Source: Desulfobulbaceae bacterium UBA5123 (lineage in GTDB: Bacteria; Desulfobacterota; Desulfobulbia; Desulfobulbales; UBA5123). From it: a stretch of DNA of 9,518 nt. Shown piece by piece: positions 1 to 6,392 of this stretch. Below the pieces are notes generated by a model. The model had not been told where the DNA came from and did not search any database. It was given only the letters and a program-made list of their open reading frames with translations. The stretch spans positions 1 to 9,518 of the forward strand of contig DHYT01000120.1 in the NCBI GenBank assembly GCA_002415465.1, given 5' to 3'. Positions within the stretch are counted from its first letter, which is position 1; each line of letters starts with the position of its first letter. The position numbers and the translations under genes are program-made.

Positions 1-2
1 GG

Positions 3-1193
3 AAATCGTTGTCCGGGATCATCGATGCCGACAGCATTGTCGCGGCCCGGCAAAAATTGCGCAACGGCGGCGTCTATCCGGTGACGATCAAGGAGTCTGT
101 CGCCCGGGAGAAGGGCGCCGGCGTCCGGAAGTCTTCGCCGGCGGCGTTTTTTTCGCGCAAGGTGAAGAGCGACGAGCTGCATGCGTTTACCCGGCAGCTG
201 GCCACCCTGGTCAACGCCGGCATCCCCCTGGTGGGGGCGCTTGATACCCTGGGCAGGCAGATTTACAATCCGGTCCTGAAGAGGATTGTCGCCCAGGTCA
301 AGGAGACGGTGAACGAGGGGAACAGCCTCACCGTCGCCCTGGGCGAACATCCGAGGTTGTTTTCCAACGTCTATGTCAACATGGTGCGGGCGGGCGAGGC
401 CTCCGGGTCGCTTGACGTGGTACTCGATCGACTCGCCGAGTTCGGGGAGCGGCAGCAGTTTCTGCAGAGTCGGGTCCGGGCCGCTCTCGCCTACCCCGTC
501 TTCATGGCCGTGGTGGGCGCGGGGGTGCTCTTCTCCCTGGTCGCCTTCGTGGTGCCGAAGATCACGCAGGTCTTTGTCGAGATGCAGCAGGCCCTGCCGT
601 TGCCCACCGTTATCCTGCTCGCGGTGAGCCATTTCCTGCAGGCATACTGGTGGTTGCTGCTGCTGTTGACGCTGCTGGCGGTGTTGGCGGTGCGTCGGTT
701 TATCCGGAGCGAGCGGGGCGGCCACCAGTGGGACCGTTTGCTCCTGCGGATGCCGATTCTGGGTACGATCAACCTCAAGATCGCCCTCGCCCGTTTCAGC
801 CGGACCCTGGCCAGTCTCATGCAGAGCGGCGTCTCGTTGCTGGTCGCCTTGCAGATCGTCCGGAATATTGTTAACAACCGTTTATTGGCCGCGGTGATCG
901 ACGAGGCCATCGCGGATATCCGGGAAGGGAAAAGCATGACCGGTTCGCTGGCCGGCAGCGCCTGGTTTCCGCCCATGGTGGTGCAGATGCTGTCGGTGGG
1001 GGAACAGAGCGGCAGCCTGGAGGGCATGCTCGGCAAGGTTGCGGACGTCTATGAGCGGGAGGTGGAGGCCGGGATCATGGCCTTTACCGCCTTGCTTGAG
1101 CCGGCCATGATCCTGGTGATGGGGGTCGCGGTCGGTTTCATCGTCATCTCCATCCTCCTGCCTATTTTTGAAATGAACCAAATGATTCGGTGA
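3..1193 (+). CDS. gspF: Type II secretion inner-membrane platform protein GspF (5' partial)
   Basis: GspF is the polytopic inner-membrane protein of the T2SS platform, on which the secretion ATPase GspE acts to drive pseudopilus assembly. The visible part (about 396 codons) carries two T2SF domains, roughly residues 56-179 and 258-381 counted from the TTG at 9. Each holds the family repeat seen as VRAGEASGSL near 127 and SVGEQSGSLEGML near 329. Hydrophobic segments lie at about 161-184, 201-228 and 360-385, as expected for three membrane spans. The frame is open to the window edge, and the first residues (SGIIDADS, then a LRNGGVYP stretch) match the GspF N-terminal region after its first dozen or so residues. 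The TTG at 9 is therefore probably an internal Leu codon and the true start lies upstream. TGA at 1191-1193 is followed closely by gspG. PilC is the type IV pilus homologue; the gsp context decides for GspF. Confidence 0.96.
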   Translation, partial: KSLSGIIDADSIVAARQKLRNGGVYPVTIKESVAREKGAGVRKSSPAAFFSRKVKSDELHAFTRQLATLVNAGIPLVGALDTLGRQIYNPVLKRIVAQVKETVNEGNSLTVALGEHPRLFSNVYVNMVRAGEASGSLDVVLDRLAEFGERQQFLQSRVRAALAYPVFMAVVGAGVLFSLVAFVVPKITQVFVEMQQALPLPTVILLAVSHFLQAYWWLLLLLTLLAVLAVRRFIRSERGGHQWDRLLLRMPILGTINLKIALARFSRTLASLMQSGVSLLVALQIVRNIVNNRLLAAVIDEAIADIREGKSMTGSLAGSAWFPPMVVQMLSVGEQSGSLEGMLGKVADVYEREVEAGIMAFTALLEPAMILVMGVAVGFIVISILLPIFEMNQMIR

Positions 1194-1199
1194 GAAGTG

Positions 1200-1676
1200 A
1201 TGAACAAGGAATTCCCGGCAACCGTAAGAGAGTTCCCGCGCCTGCTGGCGAACGCGCGGGGGTTTACCCTGATTGAGCTGATGGTGGTCATCGTTATCCT
1301 GCTGATCCTTGCCGGCATGGTGGGCCCCCGGATCATGGGGCGGCCGGAGGAGGCGCGGCGCATGAAGGCCAAGGTGGATATCCAGAGCCTGGAGACCGCG
1401 CTCAAGCTGTACTACCTGGACAACGGCGCCTATCCCACCACCGAACAGGGGCTGGAGGCGCTGGTGACGGCCCCGGCGGTGGGGAACCTGCCGGCCGGGT
1501 GGCGCGAAGGGGGGTATCTGGAAAAAGGGCGGGTGCCGAAAGATCCGTGGGGGAACGAGTACATCTATCTGAGTCCGGGCGACAAGGGGGATTACAGCCT
1601 GATGAGCTACGGCGCCGACGGGGAACCGGGCGGCGAAGGGAAGAACAGCGATCTCAGTAACTGGGACCTGGAGTGA
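1200..1676 (+). CDS. gspG: Major pseudopilin GspG
   Basis: GspG is the major pseudopilin. After cleavage and N-methylation by the prepilin peptidase it polymerises into the periplasmic pseudopilus that pushes substrates through the secretin. The class III site is [11 protein letters not shown], with Glu at +5, followed by a hydrophobic helix ending near LAGMVGPRI. The C-terminal part has the GspG hallmarks [25 protein letters not shown] and [15 protein letters not shown], the last being the calcium-binding loop region of the family. I chose ATG 1200 (158 aa) over the adjacent GTG 1197 because GGTGAG at 1189-1194 is then 5 bases upstream. The leader is about 21 residues, longer than the usual 5-10, but no start codon nearer the cleavage site was found. 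Only 6 bases separate it from gspF. It overlaps gspH by 4 bases (GTGA at 1673-1676), implying translational coupling. Confidence 0.97.
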   Translation: MNKEFPATVREFPRLLANARGFTLIELMVVIVILLILAGMVGPRIMGRPEEARRMKAKVDIQSLETALKLYYLDNGAYPTTEQGLEALVTAPAVGNLPAGWREGGYLEKGRVPKDPWGNEYIYLSPGDKGDYSLMSYGADGEPGGEGKNSDLSNWDLE

Positions 1677-2185
1677 GCCGCCGCAAGCCTTGCGAGAAGG
1701 GGTACACCCTCATCGAGCTGGTGGTGGTCATGGTCCTGATCTCCATCATGTTGGCGGTCAGTGTACCCCGCTTCCGTTCCGCCCTGGTCAGTGATCAGCT
1801 GATGTACAGCAGCCGTCGCCTGGTGGGCATGATTCAGGAGGTGCGCGGCAAGGCGGTGCGGGAATACAGCGATTATCGGCTCTGCTTTGATCTGGAAAAG
1901 AGGCGGGTCTGGTATGCCAGGGAGGGCGACGGGGAGGGTGAGGGCGAGCCCCCCGAGATGTTCCAGCTGCCGGGCGGGGTCGTGATCAGGGATGTCGGGT
2001 CGGGGGACGAGGTGGGGCAGGATGCGGGGGCGACGTTTGTGTCCGTGAGCAGAAAGGGATACGCGTCGCCGGCGGCAATCCATCTGGCCGAGGAGAATGG
2101 GCGGACGGTGACCCTCTTCGTCAGCCCGTTCCTGGCCAGGGTTCGGATTGCCGCCGGCTATCAGACGATGGAGGAGGCGCGTTGA
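1673..2185 (+). CDS. gspH: Minor pseudopilin GspH
   Basis: GspH is a minor pseudopilin linking the tip complex (I-J-K) to the GspG filament. The 170-residue product has a prepilin site at [10 protein letters not shown] (cleavage after Gly10, Glu at +5), then a hydrophobic helix to about residue 31. The C-terminal beta-rich region ([14 protein letters not shown], then [18 protein letters not shown]) resembles the GspH/FimT ending. GTG 1673 is the only start I can place before the cleavage site; it overlaps the gspG stop as GTGA, with a GGAG-like sequence directly before it, so initiation probably depends on coupling. A low-complexity acidic stretch, [11 protein letters not shown] (about 85-95), sits in a variable loop. 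The 3' end overlaps gspI by 4 bases. FimT of type IV pili is a relative, but the surrounding order fixes the assignment. Confidence 0.93.
   Translation: MSRRKPCEKGYTLIELVVVMVLISIMLAVSVPRFRSALVSDQLMYSSRRLVGMIQEVRGKAVREYSDYRLCFDLEKRRVWYAREGDGEGEGEPPEMFQLPGGVVIRDVGSGDEVGQDAGATFVSVSRKGYASPAAIHLAEENGRTVTLFVSPFLARVRIAAGYQTMEEAR
2171..2177 (+). promoter_or_regulatory. Ribosome binding site for gspI (TTG start)
   Basis: GAGGAGG lies inside the last codons of gspH, 4 bases before the TTG at 2182. It supports this rare start codon, since no ATG or GTG is available before the prepilin cleavage site. Confidence 0.7.
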
Positions 2186-2589
2186 GGCTCAACGTTGTTG
2201 CCGGTCACCGGTCGGGCGGGTTCACCCTGCTGGAGGTGATGGTCGCGGTGGCGATCATTGCCATTGCCCTGACCACGCTCTTCGGTTCGCAGACCCAGAG
2301 CGTTGCCCTTGCCGGCGAGGCGCGGTTTTATACCACGGCGCCCTTGCTTGCCCAGGAAAAGATGTCCGCCTTGCTTGCGGCCGGGCTTGCCGACGCGACA
2401 GCCGACAGCGGCGGGTTCGGCGACGATTTTCCTGGATACCGGTGGCGGGTTGAACCGCGCAGCGTGGCGGGCGTGGCCTCGCCGGAGGTCGCGGCCCTGT
2501 TGCGGGGCGTTGACGTGGTGGTCAGTTGGGGCGAGCCGGAACGGTATCGTTATGTCCTTACCAGATTCGGCTTCGATGCCGGCGGATGA
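2182..2589 (+). CDS. gspI: Minor pseudopilin GspI
   Basis: GspI is the minor pseudopilin that nucleates the tip complex with GspJ and GspK. The 135-aa product has a prepilin site SGG|FTLLEVMVA (cleavage after Gly13, Glu at +5) and a hydrophobic helix to about residue 34. The conserved LLAQEKMSALLAAG region follows (about 55-68), and the end is a VVVSWGEPERYRYVLTR strand pair typical of GspI. The start is TTG 2182, forming a TTGA overlap with the gspH stop. No ATG or GTG lies in frame before the cleavage site, and a strong ribosome binding sequence GGAGG (2173-2177) sits 4 bases upstream. The stop overlaps the gspJ start as ATGA (2586-2589). The length fits the family (about 120-135 aa). Confidence 0.94.
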   Translation: MRLNVVAGHRSGGFTLLEVMVAVAIIAIALTTLFGSQTQSVALAGEARFYTTAPLLAQEKMSALLAAGLADATADSGGFGDDFPGYRWRVEPRSVAGVASPEVAALLRGVDVVVSWGEPERYRYVLTRFGFDAGG

Positions 2590-3365
2590 TTGCATTGAGG
2601 CGGGGCGAAGGAGGCGAGAACGGGGGCGGGAGGCGACGCGCGGCGCGGCGGGCGGGCGGCGTGGCTCGCGCGCTGGCGGACGGCCGCGGCTTTACGCTTC
2701 TTGAGATCCTTGTCGCCCTGTTTATCTTCGGCACCGTGCTGGCCGCCATCTATGCCGCCTACGGCGGCACCTTCCGGCTTATCGGCGCCACCCGTGATCA
2801 GGCCGAGATCTACCAGATGGCCCGGGTCGCCATGGAGCGGATCGGCGAGGATCTGGCGGCGGCCATCCCGCCTGGTCCGCCGGAGCCCGAGGCCGAGGCC
2901 GAGGCAGGGGCAGGGGCCGGGGAGGTCGCGCTGGCAGGGGTTGACGAGGTGGCGGGCGGAATGGCGGCGGATACCCTTCGTTTCCGGTCGCTGGCGCATG
3001 TGGCCCTTGCCGGTGCGCGGGGGGCGGGCGGCCCTGCCGTTATAAGCTATACGGTGCAGCCGGCGGCGGAGGGCGGGGGGCTCGTCCTGTACCGGGAGGA
3101 TCGGCCGGAGGCGGAAAGCGCGGGGGGGGAAGGTGGGCGCGGGTATGTTCTGTGCGACCGCCTGGCCGGGGTGAATTTCACCTATTACGCCGAAGGTGGC
3201 GAGGAATACGATCATTGGGACACCGCCGATCCTGCCTCGCAGGGGCGGTTGCCGGCAAGGGTCGCGGTGGAACTGCAATTTCAGGCCGGCAACGGCGATA
3301 CCCGGCCGCTCAAGTTTCGGACGGCGGTGGTCCTGCCCGCCCGCGGCGAGCGGCAGGAGGAGTGA
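2586..3365 (+). CDS. gspJ: Minor pseudopilin GspJ
   Basis: GspJ is a minor pseudopilin of the I-J-K tip complex. From ATG 2586 (ATGA overlap with gspI) the product is 259 aa, longer than the usual roughly 200. The prepilin site is DGRG|FTLLEILVALFIFG (cleavage after Gly35, Glu at +5). Family features follow: ATRDQAEIYQMARVAMERIGEDL (about 68-90, positions approximate), DTLRFRSLAH, VISYTV, LVLYRED and, near the end, RLPARVAVELQF. Two oddities explain the extra length. One is an Arg/Gly/Ala-rich leader of 35 residues. The other is a low-complexity PEPEAEAEAGAGAGE insert at about 101-113. A GTG at 2661 would give a more ordinary 10-residue leader but has no visible ribosome binding sequence, whereas ATG 2586 has the coupling overlap. 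The choice is uncertain; the family call is not. Confidence 0.92.
   Translation: MIALRRGEGGENGGGRRRAARRAGGVARALADGRGFTLLEILVALFIFGTVLAAIYAAYGGTFRLIGATRDQAEIYQMARVAMERIGEDLAAAIPPGPPEPEAEAEAGAGAGEVALAGVDEVAGGMAADTLRFRSLAHVALAGARGAGGPAVISYTVQPAAEGGGLVLYREDRPEAESAGGEGGRGYVLCDRLAGVNFTYYAEGGEEYDHWDTADPASQGRLPARVAVELQFQAGNGDTRPLKFRTAVVLPARGERQEE
2883..2924 (+). repeat. In-frame low-complexity tandem repeat in gspJ
   Basis: Hexamer-like units (GAGGCC, GAGGCC, GAGGCA, GGGGCA, GGGGCC) encode an EAEAEAGAGAGE run. The drift from GAG to GGG units looks like slippage expansion within a surface loop or linker after the N-terminal helix. The reading frame is kept because each unit is six bases long. Confidence 0.75.
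3355..3360 (+). promoter_or_regulatory. Ribosome binding site for gspK
   Basis: AGGAGG in the last codons of gspJ, 9 bases before ATG 3370. It selects this ATG over in-frame upstream codons, and the choice agrees with the prepilin leader length. Confidence 0.75.
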
Positions 3366-3369
3366 CGCG

Positions 3370-4335
3370 ATGCTCCGGCGGCTGAAAGATCAACGCGGCA
3401 TGGCGTTGCTGCTCACCTTGCTGGTGATTGCCCTGTTGACGGCGGTGACGGTTTCTTTCGGCCTCACCACGCGACTGGATTACGAGGCCGCCGCCAATCT
3501 GCGGGATTCCGTGCGGCTCGCCGAGCGCGCCGGATCGGGTTTTGAGTATGCCCGCGCGCTTCTCGCCGTTGACGGCGATGCAAGCGGATACGATGCGCTC
3601 ACCGAGGGATGGGCCTCGCCCGAGGGCTTGGCCGGTGACGCCGGCCTGCTGCTGGGCGGCGACTGTGAAATTGAGATCAGGGATCAGTCGGGGCTGCTGC
3701 CGGTGAATGCCCTGGTGGGCGCGGACGGCCAGTATAACGAGGAGGTGCGGCGGAGTTTTGTGCGTTTGCTGGTGGCCGCGGGCGGGGTCGGCGCGGATGA
3801 CGCGGAGAATATCGTCGACGCGGTCAAGGATTGGATCGATGCCGATGACGAGGTGACCCGTTTCGGGGCGGAAAGCGCGACGTATTTGGCCTTGGCGCGC
3901 CCCTGCCGGTGCCGGAACGCGCCCATTGCAACCCTGGACGAACTGCTGTTGGTGCAGGGGATGAGCGCGGAACTGCTGTACGGCGCGGAGGGCAGCCCCG
4001 GCATCGCCTCGAGTCTGACGGTTTACGGGCGAGAAGGGGTCGTCAATATCAATACCGCGCCCACGGCGGTGTTGATGGCCCTTGCCGACAATATGGACAT
4101 GGAGACGGCCGAGGCGATGGCGGAGTACCGCCTGGACCCGGCCAACGATCTCTCCAGTCCCGCCTGGTACCACAATATCCGCGGCGATGTGAATCTGGTC
4201 GGCGCGGTGGTGAAAAGCGAGTATTTTGAGATTGTTGCCACCGGCGTCGACGGCCGCATGCGGCGGACCGTGCGGGGGGCGGTGCGGCGGCATGGTGCGA
4301 AAAAAATCGAGGTGCTGTCCTGGCAAGTTGATTGA
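3370..4335 (+). CDS. gspK: Minor pseudopilin GspK (tip protein)
   Basis: GspK is the large minor pseudopilin that caps the tip. From ATG 3370 the product is 321 aa, normal for the family. The prepilin site is KDQRG|MALLLTLLVIALL (cleavage after Gly10). Position +5 is Leu, not Glu, as expected for GspK, which lies at the tip and has no preceding subunit to contact. Family landmarks are LDYEAAANLRDSVRLAERAGSGFEYAR (read in two parts around 37-62), RDQSGLLPVNAL, VKDWIDADDEVTRFGAES (about 152-169), RNAPIATLDELLLVQGMS and VVNINTAPTAVLMAL (helix-hairpin-helix-like, about 224-238). A ribosome binding site AGGAGG (3355-3360) lies 9 bases upstream, and the gap from gspJ is 4 bases. The frame is open further upstream, but that part overlaps gspJ and has no leader. 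C179 and C181 form an unusual CRC motif. Confidence 0.95.
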   Translation: MLRRLKDQRGMALLLTLLVIALLTAVTVSFGLTTRLDYEAAANLRDSVRLAERAGSGFEYARALLAVDGDASGYDALTEGWASPEGLAGDAGLLLGGDCEIEIRDQSGLLPVNALVGADGQYNEEVRRSFVRLLVAAGGVGADDAENIVDAVKDWIDADDEVTRFGAESATYLALARPCRCRNAPIATLDELLLVQGMSAELLYGAEGSPGIASSLTVYGREGVVNINTAPTAVLMALADNMDMETAEAMAEYRLDPANDLSSPAWYHNIRGDVNLVGAVVKSEYFEIVATGVDGRMRRTVRGAVRRHGAKKIEVLSWQVD

Positions 4336-4401
4336 AATATCAAATCAGTAGTGATAGTTACAAGGTTATTGGGAATCGGTGATGATTTTTCTGGGGATGG
4401 C
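4336..4401 (+). promoter_or_regulatory. AT-rich gspK-gspL gap, possible internal promoter or control site
   Basis: By hand count these 66 bases are about 38% G+C, in strong contrast to the GC-rich genes around them. An imperfect palindrome with arms TGATT/AATCA (4329-4347) overlaps the gspK stop. A weak promoter-like pair is TTACAA (4358-4363) with GATGAT (4381-4386) at 17-base spacing; it matches the sigma-70 consensus only partly. The sequence GGGGA (4393-4397) before ATG 4402 may be the gspL ribosome binding site. Function is inferred only from composition and spacing. Confidence 0.25.
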
Positions 4402-5838
4402 ATGATCGGGACGACGGTCGGCATAGATATCCGCGATGACATGGTGGTCGCGGTGGCGGTGAGGGCGGGCCTGCGGGGGCAGGTGGTGTCCGGCGTCGCC
4501 ACCGCGCCGCTGGCGGATGAGGCGGGGCTTGCGGAGGCGTTGTTCGCCGTTCTCGATCAGCTCGGGGTGGTGGCCGGCGGCTGCCTCTCGGTCATGCCGT
4601 TTAATCGGCTCTCCTTTCGCACGGTGAAGATGCCCTTTGCGTCGGTCAAGAAGATCGCGCAAACCATCGGCTACGAACTGGAGACGATGCTGCCGGTCGC
4701 CGTCGACGGTTTGGTGGCCGATTTCGTGGTGTCGAACCGGTCGCCACAGCCGGATGTTCTGGCCGCCGTCGCCGGCAAGGAGTTTCTTGCCGAATATCTC
4801 GCGCACTGGCAGGCGGCCGGGGTAAACCCGGCGGTTTTGGAGGTGCGGGCCGTCCCCCTGGCGGGCCTGCTTGCCAGGGAGAATGTCGCGCCGGCGTGCG
4901 GTCTGCTGCTCGATTTGGTCGGCGGCGGCGGGACCATGGTGCTGTTTGCGCAGGGGCGGATTGTGCTGGTCCGCGATCTCCCCGTTGATGGCGACATGGA
5001 AACGGAACCGGCGCGGGCGGAATTCTGCCGATCGGTTCTCGCCACCATCCATTCCCATCGCGGCGGAAACGGCGAGCGGCTGGCGCCGGAGGGGGTATTT
5101 GTGACCGGTCCGGGCGCGGCCGCGGCCGGGATGGCGGGGGCCCTGCGAGAGGGGCTGGGGCTGCCGGTCACGCAGGTCGACCTCGCGGCCCGCGCTTCCC
5201 TGCGTCTGGCCGAAGCGGTTGCCGACAGGTGGGACGCGTTGGCGATGGACGGGGCCCTGGCCCTGGCGCTGCGCGGCCGGCGCGGGGCGGCGGGCGGCTT
5301 CAATTTCCGCAAGGACGCCTTCGCGGTCGACCGGCCCCTGCACCGATACAGGCGGGAGATCGCCTGGGGGGCGGCCTTTGCGATGGCGTTGATCGCCTTG
5401 GTCGGCGCCAATCTGGGCATCGAATATTTTTATCTGCAGCGGCGGGGCCGCGATCTGGACGCCCGGATTAAAACCGTTTTCCGCGAAGCGCTGCCCGAGG
5501 TGACCAGGATCGTCGATCCGGTTCAGCAGATGCGGGCCCGGGTCAACGAGATCAAAAGGGCGGCCGCCGGTCGCGCCAATGCCTGGGCCGAGATGACGGT
5601 GCTGGATTTCCTGCAGGAGATATCCGGCCGCATCCCGGCGACGTACACGGTGCGGTTATCCCGGCTGGCGGTCGATCCGGAGGGGGCGAACGTCAAGGGG
5701 GAAACCGACAATTTCAATAACGTCGACGGCATCAAGAAAAGCCTTGCGGCATCGCCGTTGTTTCGGGAAGTAACCATCAGTTCGGCAAACCTCGACCGCA
5801 CCGGCAGCAAGGTGCAGTTCGAGTTGCGGATCCAATAG
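4402..5838 (+). CDS. gspL: Type II secretion assembly protein GspL (PilM-PilN-like)
   Basis: GspL is a bitopic inner-membrane protein. Its cytoplasmic actin-like domain recruits the ATPase GspE, and its periplasmic domain pairs with GspM. From ATG 4402 the product is 478 aa. The N-terminal MIGTTVGIDI resembles the first strand of PilM/GspL actin folds. However, the next residues are RDD where nucleotide-binding members have a Gly-rich turn, consistent with GspL not using ATP. RLSFRTVKMPFASVKKI (about 69-85) and YELETMLPV follow the family pattern. One membrane span lies at about 320-345, flanked by Arg. The periplasmic end carries FLQEISGRIPATYTVRL and FNNVDGIKKSLAASPLF...VTISSANL, a PilN-like ferredoxin fold region. 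The GTG at 4351 would add 17 residues encoded by the AT-rich gap, and the homology-like start argues for 4402. gspM follows after 18 bases. Confidence 0.92.
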   Translation: MIGTTVGIDIRDDMVVAVAVRAGLRGQVVSGVATAPLADEAGLAEALFAVLDQLGVVAGGCLSVMPFNRLSFRTVKMPFASVKKIAQTIGYELETMLPVAVDGLVADFVVSNRSPQPDVLAAVAGKEFLAEYLAHWQAAGVNPAVLEVRAVPLAGLLARENVAPACGLLLDLVGGGGTMVLFAQGRIVLVRDLPVDGDMETEPARAEFCRSVLATIHSHRGGNGERLAPEGVFVTGPGAAAAGMAGALREGLGLPVTQVDLAARASLRLAEAVADRWDALAMDGALALALRGRRGAAGGFNFRKDAFAVDRPLHRYRREIAWGAAFAMALIALVGANLGIEYFYLQRRGRDLDARIKTVFREALPEVTRIVDPVQQMRARVNEIKRAAAGRANAWAEMTVLDFLQEISGRIPATYTVRLSRLAVDPEGANVKGETDNFNNVDGIKKSLAASPLFREVTISSANLDRTGSKVQFELRIQ

Positions 5839-5856
5839 GGCGACCGGTTCCTGGCC

Positions 5857-6372
5857 ATGAAGCTAGCAAGGCGTGAAAAAATTCTGGTGGGTGTGGCCGG
5901 CGGGTTGGCGGCGCTGTTTCTGGTTTCGCAGCTGCTCGTGTTCCCTTTTCTGGACCGGGTGGATGGCCTGCGCGGCGGGGTCCGCGCCAAGGAGGCGGCC
6001 CTGCGGGAGATGCTGCTCTTGCGCGACGAGTATCGCGCTTCCCGGCAGGGGTACCTGGAGGTCGAGCGGCTTCTGGAAAAGAGGGGCCAGGGGTTCACGC
6101 TTTTTTCCTTCCTGGAGGAGGCGGCCGACGCCGCGGCGATCAAATCCAACATCAAGTATATGAAGCCTTCGGAGAGCAGCGGCGGAGGCTTGCGGCGCGA
6201 AGCCCTGGTGGAGATGAAACTCGAAAAGGTCGCCTTGTCGCAACTGGTGACCTTCCTGCGCGGCGTCGAGTCGCCGCAGAACGTGGTTACCGTCCGACGG
6301 ATAACGATCCAGGAATCGAAGAGCCAGCAAGAGTATCTTGATATCATTCTACAGGTTGCAACCTTCGAGTGA
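5857..6372 (+). CDS. gspM: Type II secretion assembly protein GspM (PilO-like)
   Basis: GspM is the small bitopic inner-membrane protein that binds GspL and stabilises the platform. The 171-aa product has a short basic cytoplasmic start (MKLARREK), one membrane span at about 9-31, a charged helical stretch likely to be coiled coil (about 34-77), and a compact periplasmic domain. The domain runs from FTLFSFLEEAADAAAI to VTVRRITIQESKSQQEYLDIILQVATFE, as in the PilO-like ferredoxin fold. ATG 5857 is the first good start after the gspL stop; no clear ribosome binding sequence precedes it, so translation may be coupled to gspL. Sequence conservation in this family is low, so position between gspL and gspN carries part of the call. 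Confidence 0.88.
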   Translation: MKLARREKILVGVAGGLAALFLVSQLLVFPFLDRVDGLRGGVRAKEAALREMLLLRDEYRASRQGYLEVERLLEKRGQGFTLFSFLEEAADAAAIKSNIKYMKPSESSGGGLRREALVEMKLEKVALSQLVTFLRGVESPQNVVTVRRITIQESKSQQEYLDIILQVATFE

Positions 6373-6392
6373 GCGGAGGGGCAAGGGGTTAT

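Noticed and set aside
1197..2590. Type IV pilus (pil) or competence locus instead of T2SS
   Set aside because: The full set of GspG with its C-terminal loop, GspK lacking Glu+5, GspL as a PilM-PilN fusion, and GspC with PDZ is specific to T2SS.
3310..4326. 338-codon - strand frame opposite gspK
   Set aside because: It spans almost exactly the gspK gene and is rich in His, Gln and Arg, a typical antisense shadow.
4351..4401. gspL start at GTG 4351
   Set aside because: The 17 added residues come from AT-rich gap sequence and precede the MIGTTVGIDI that looks like the true first strand of the domain.
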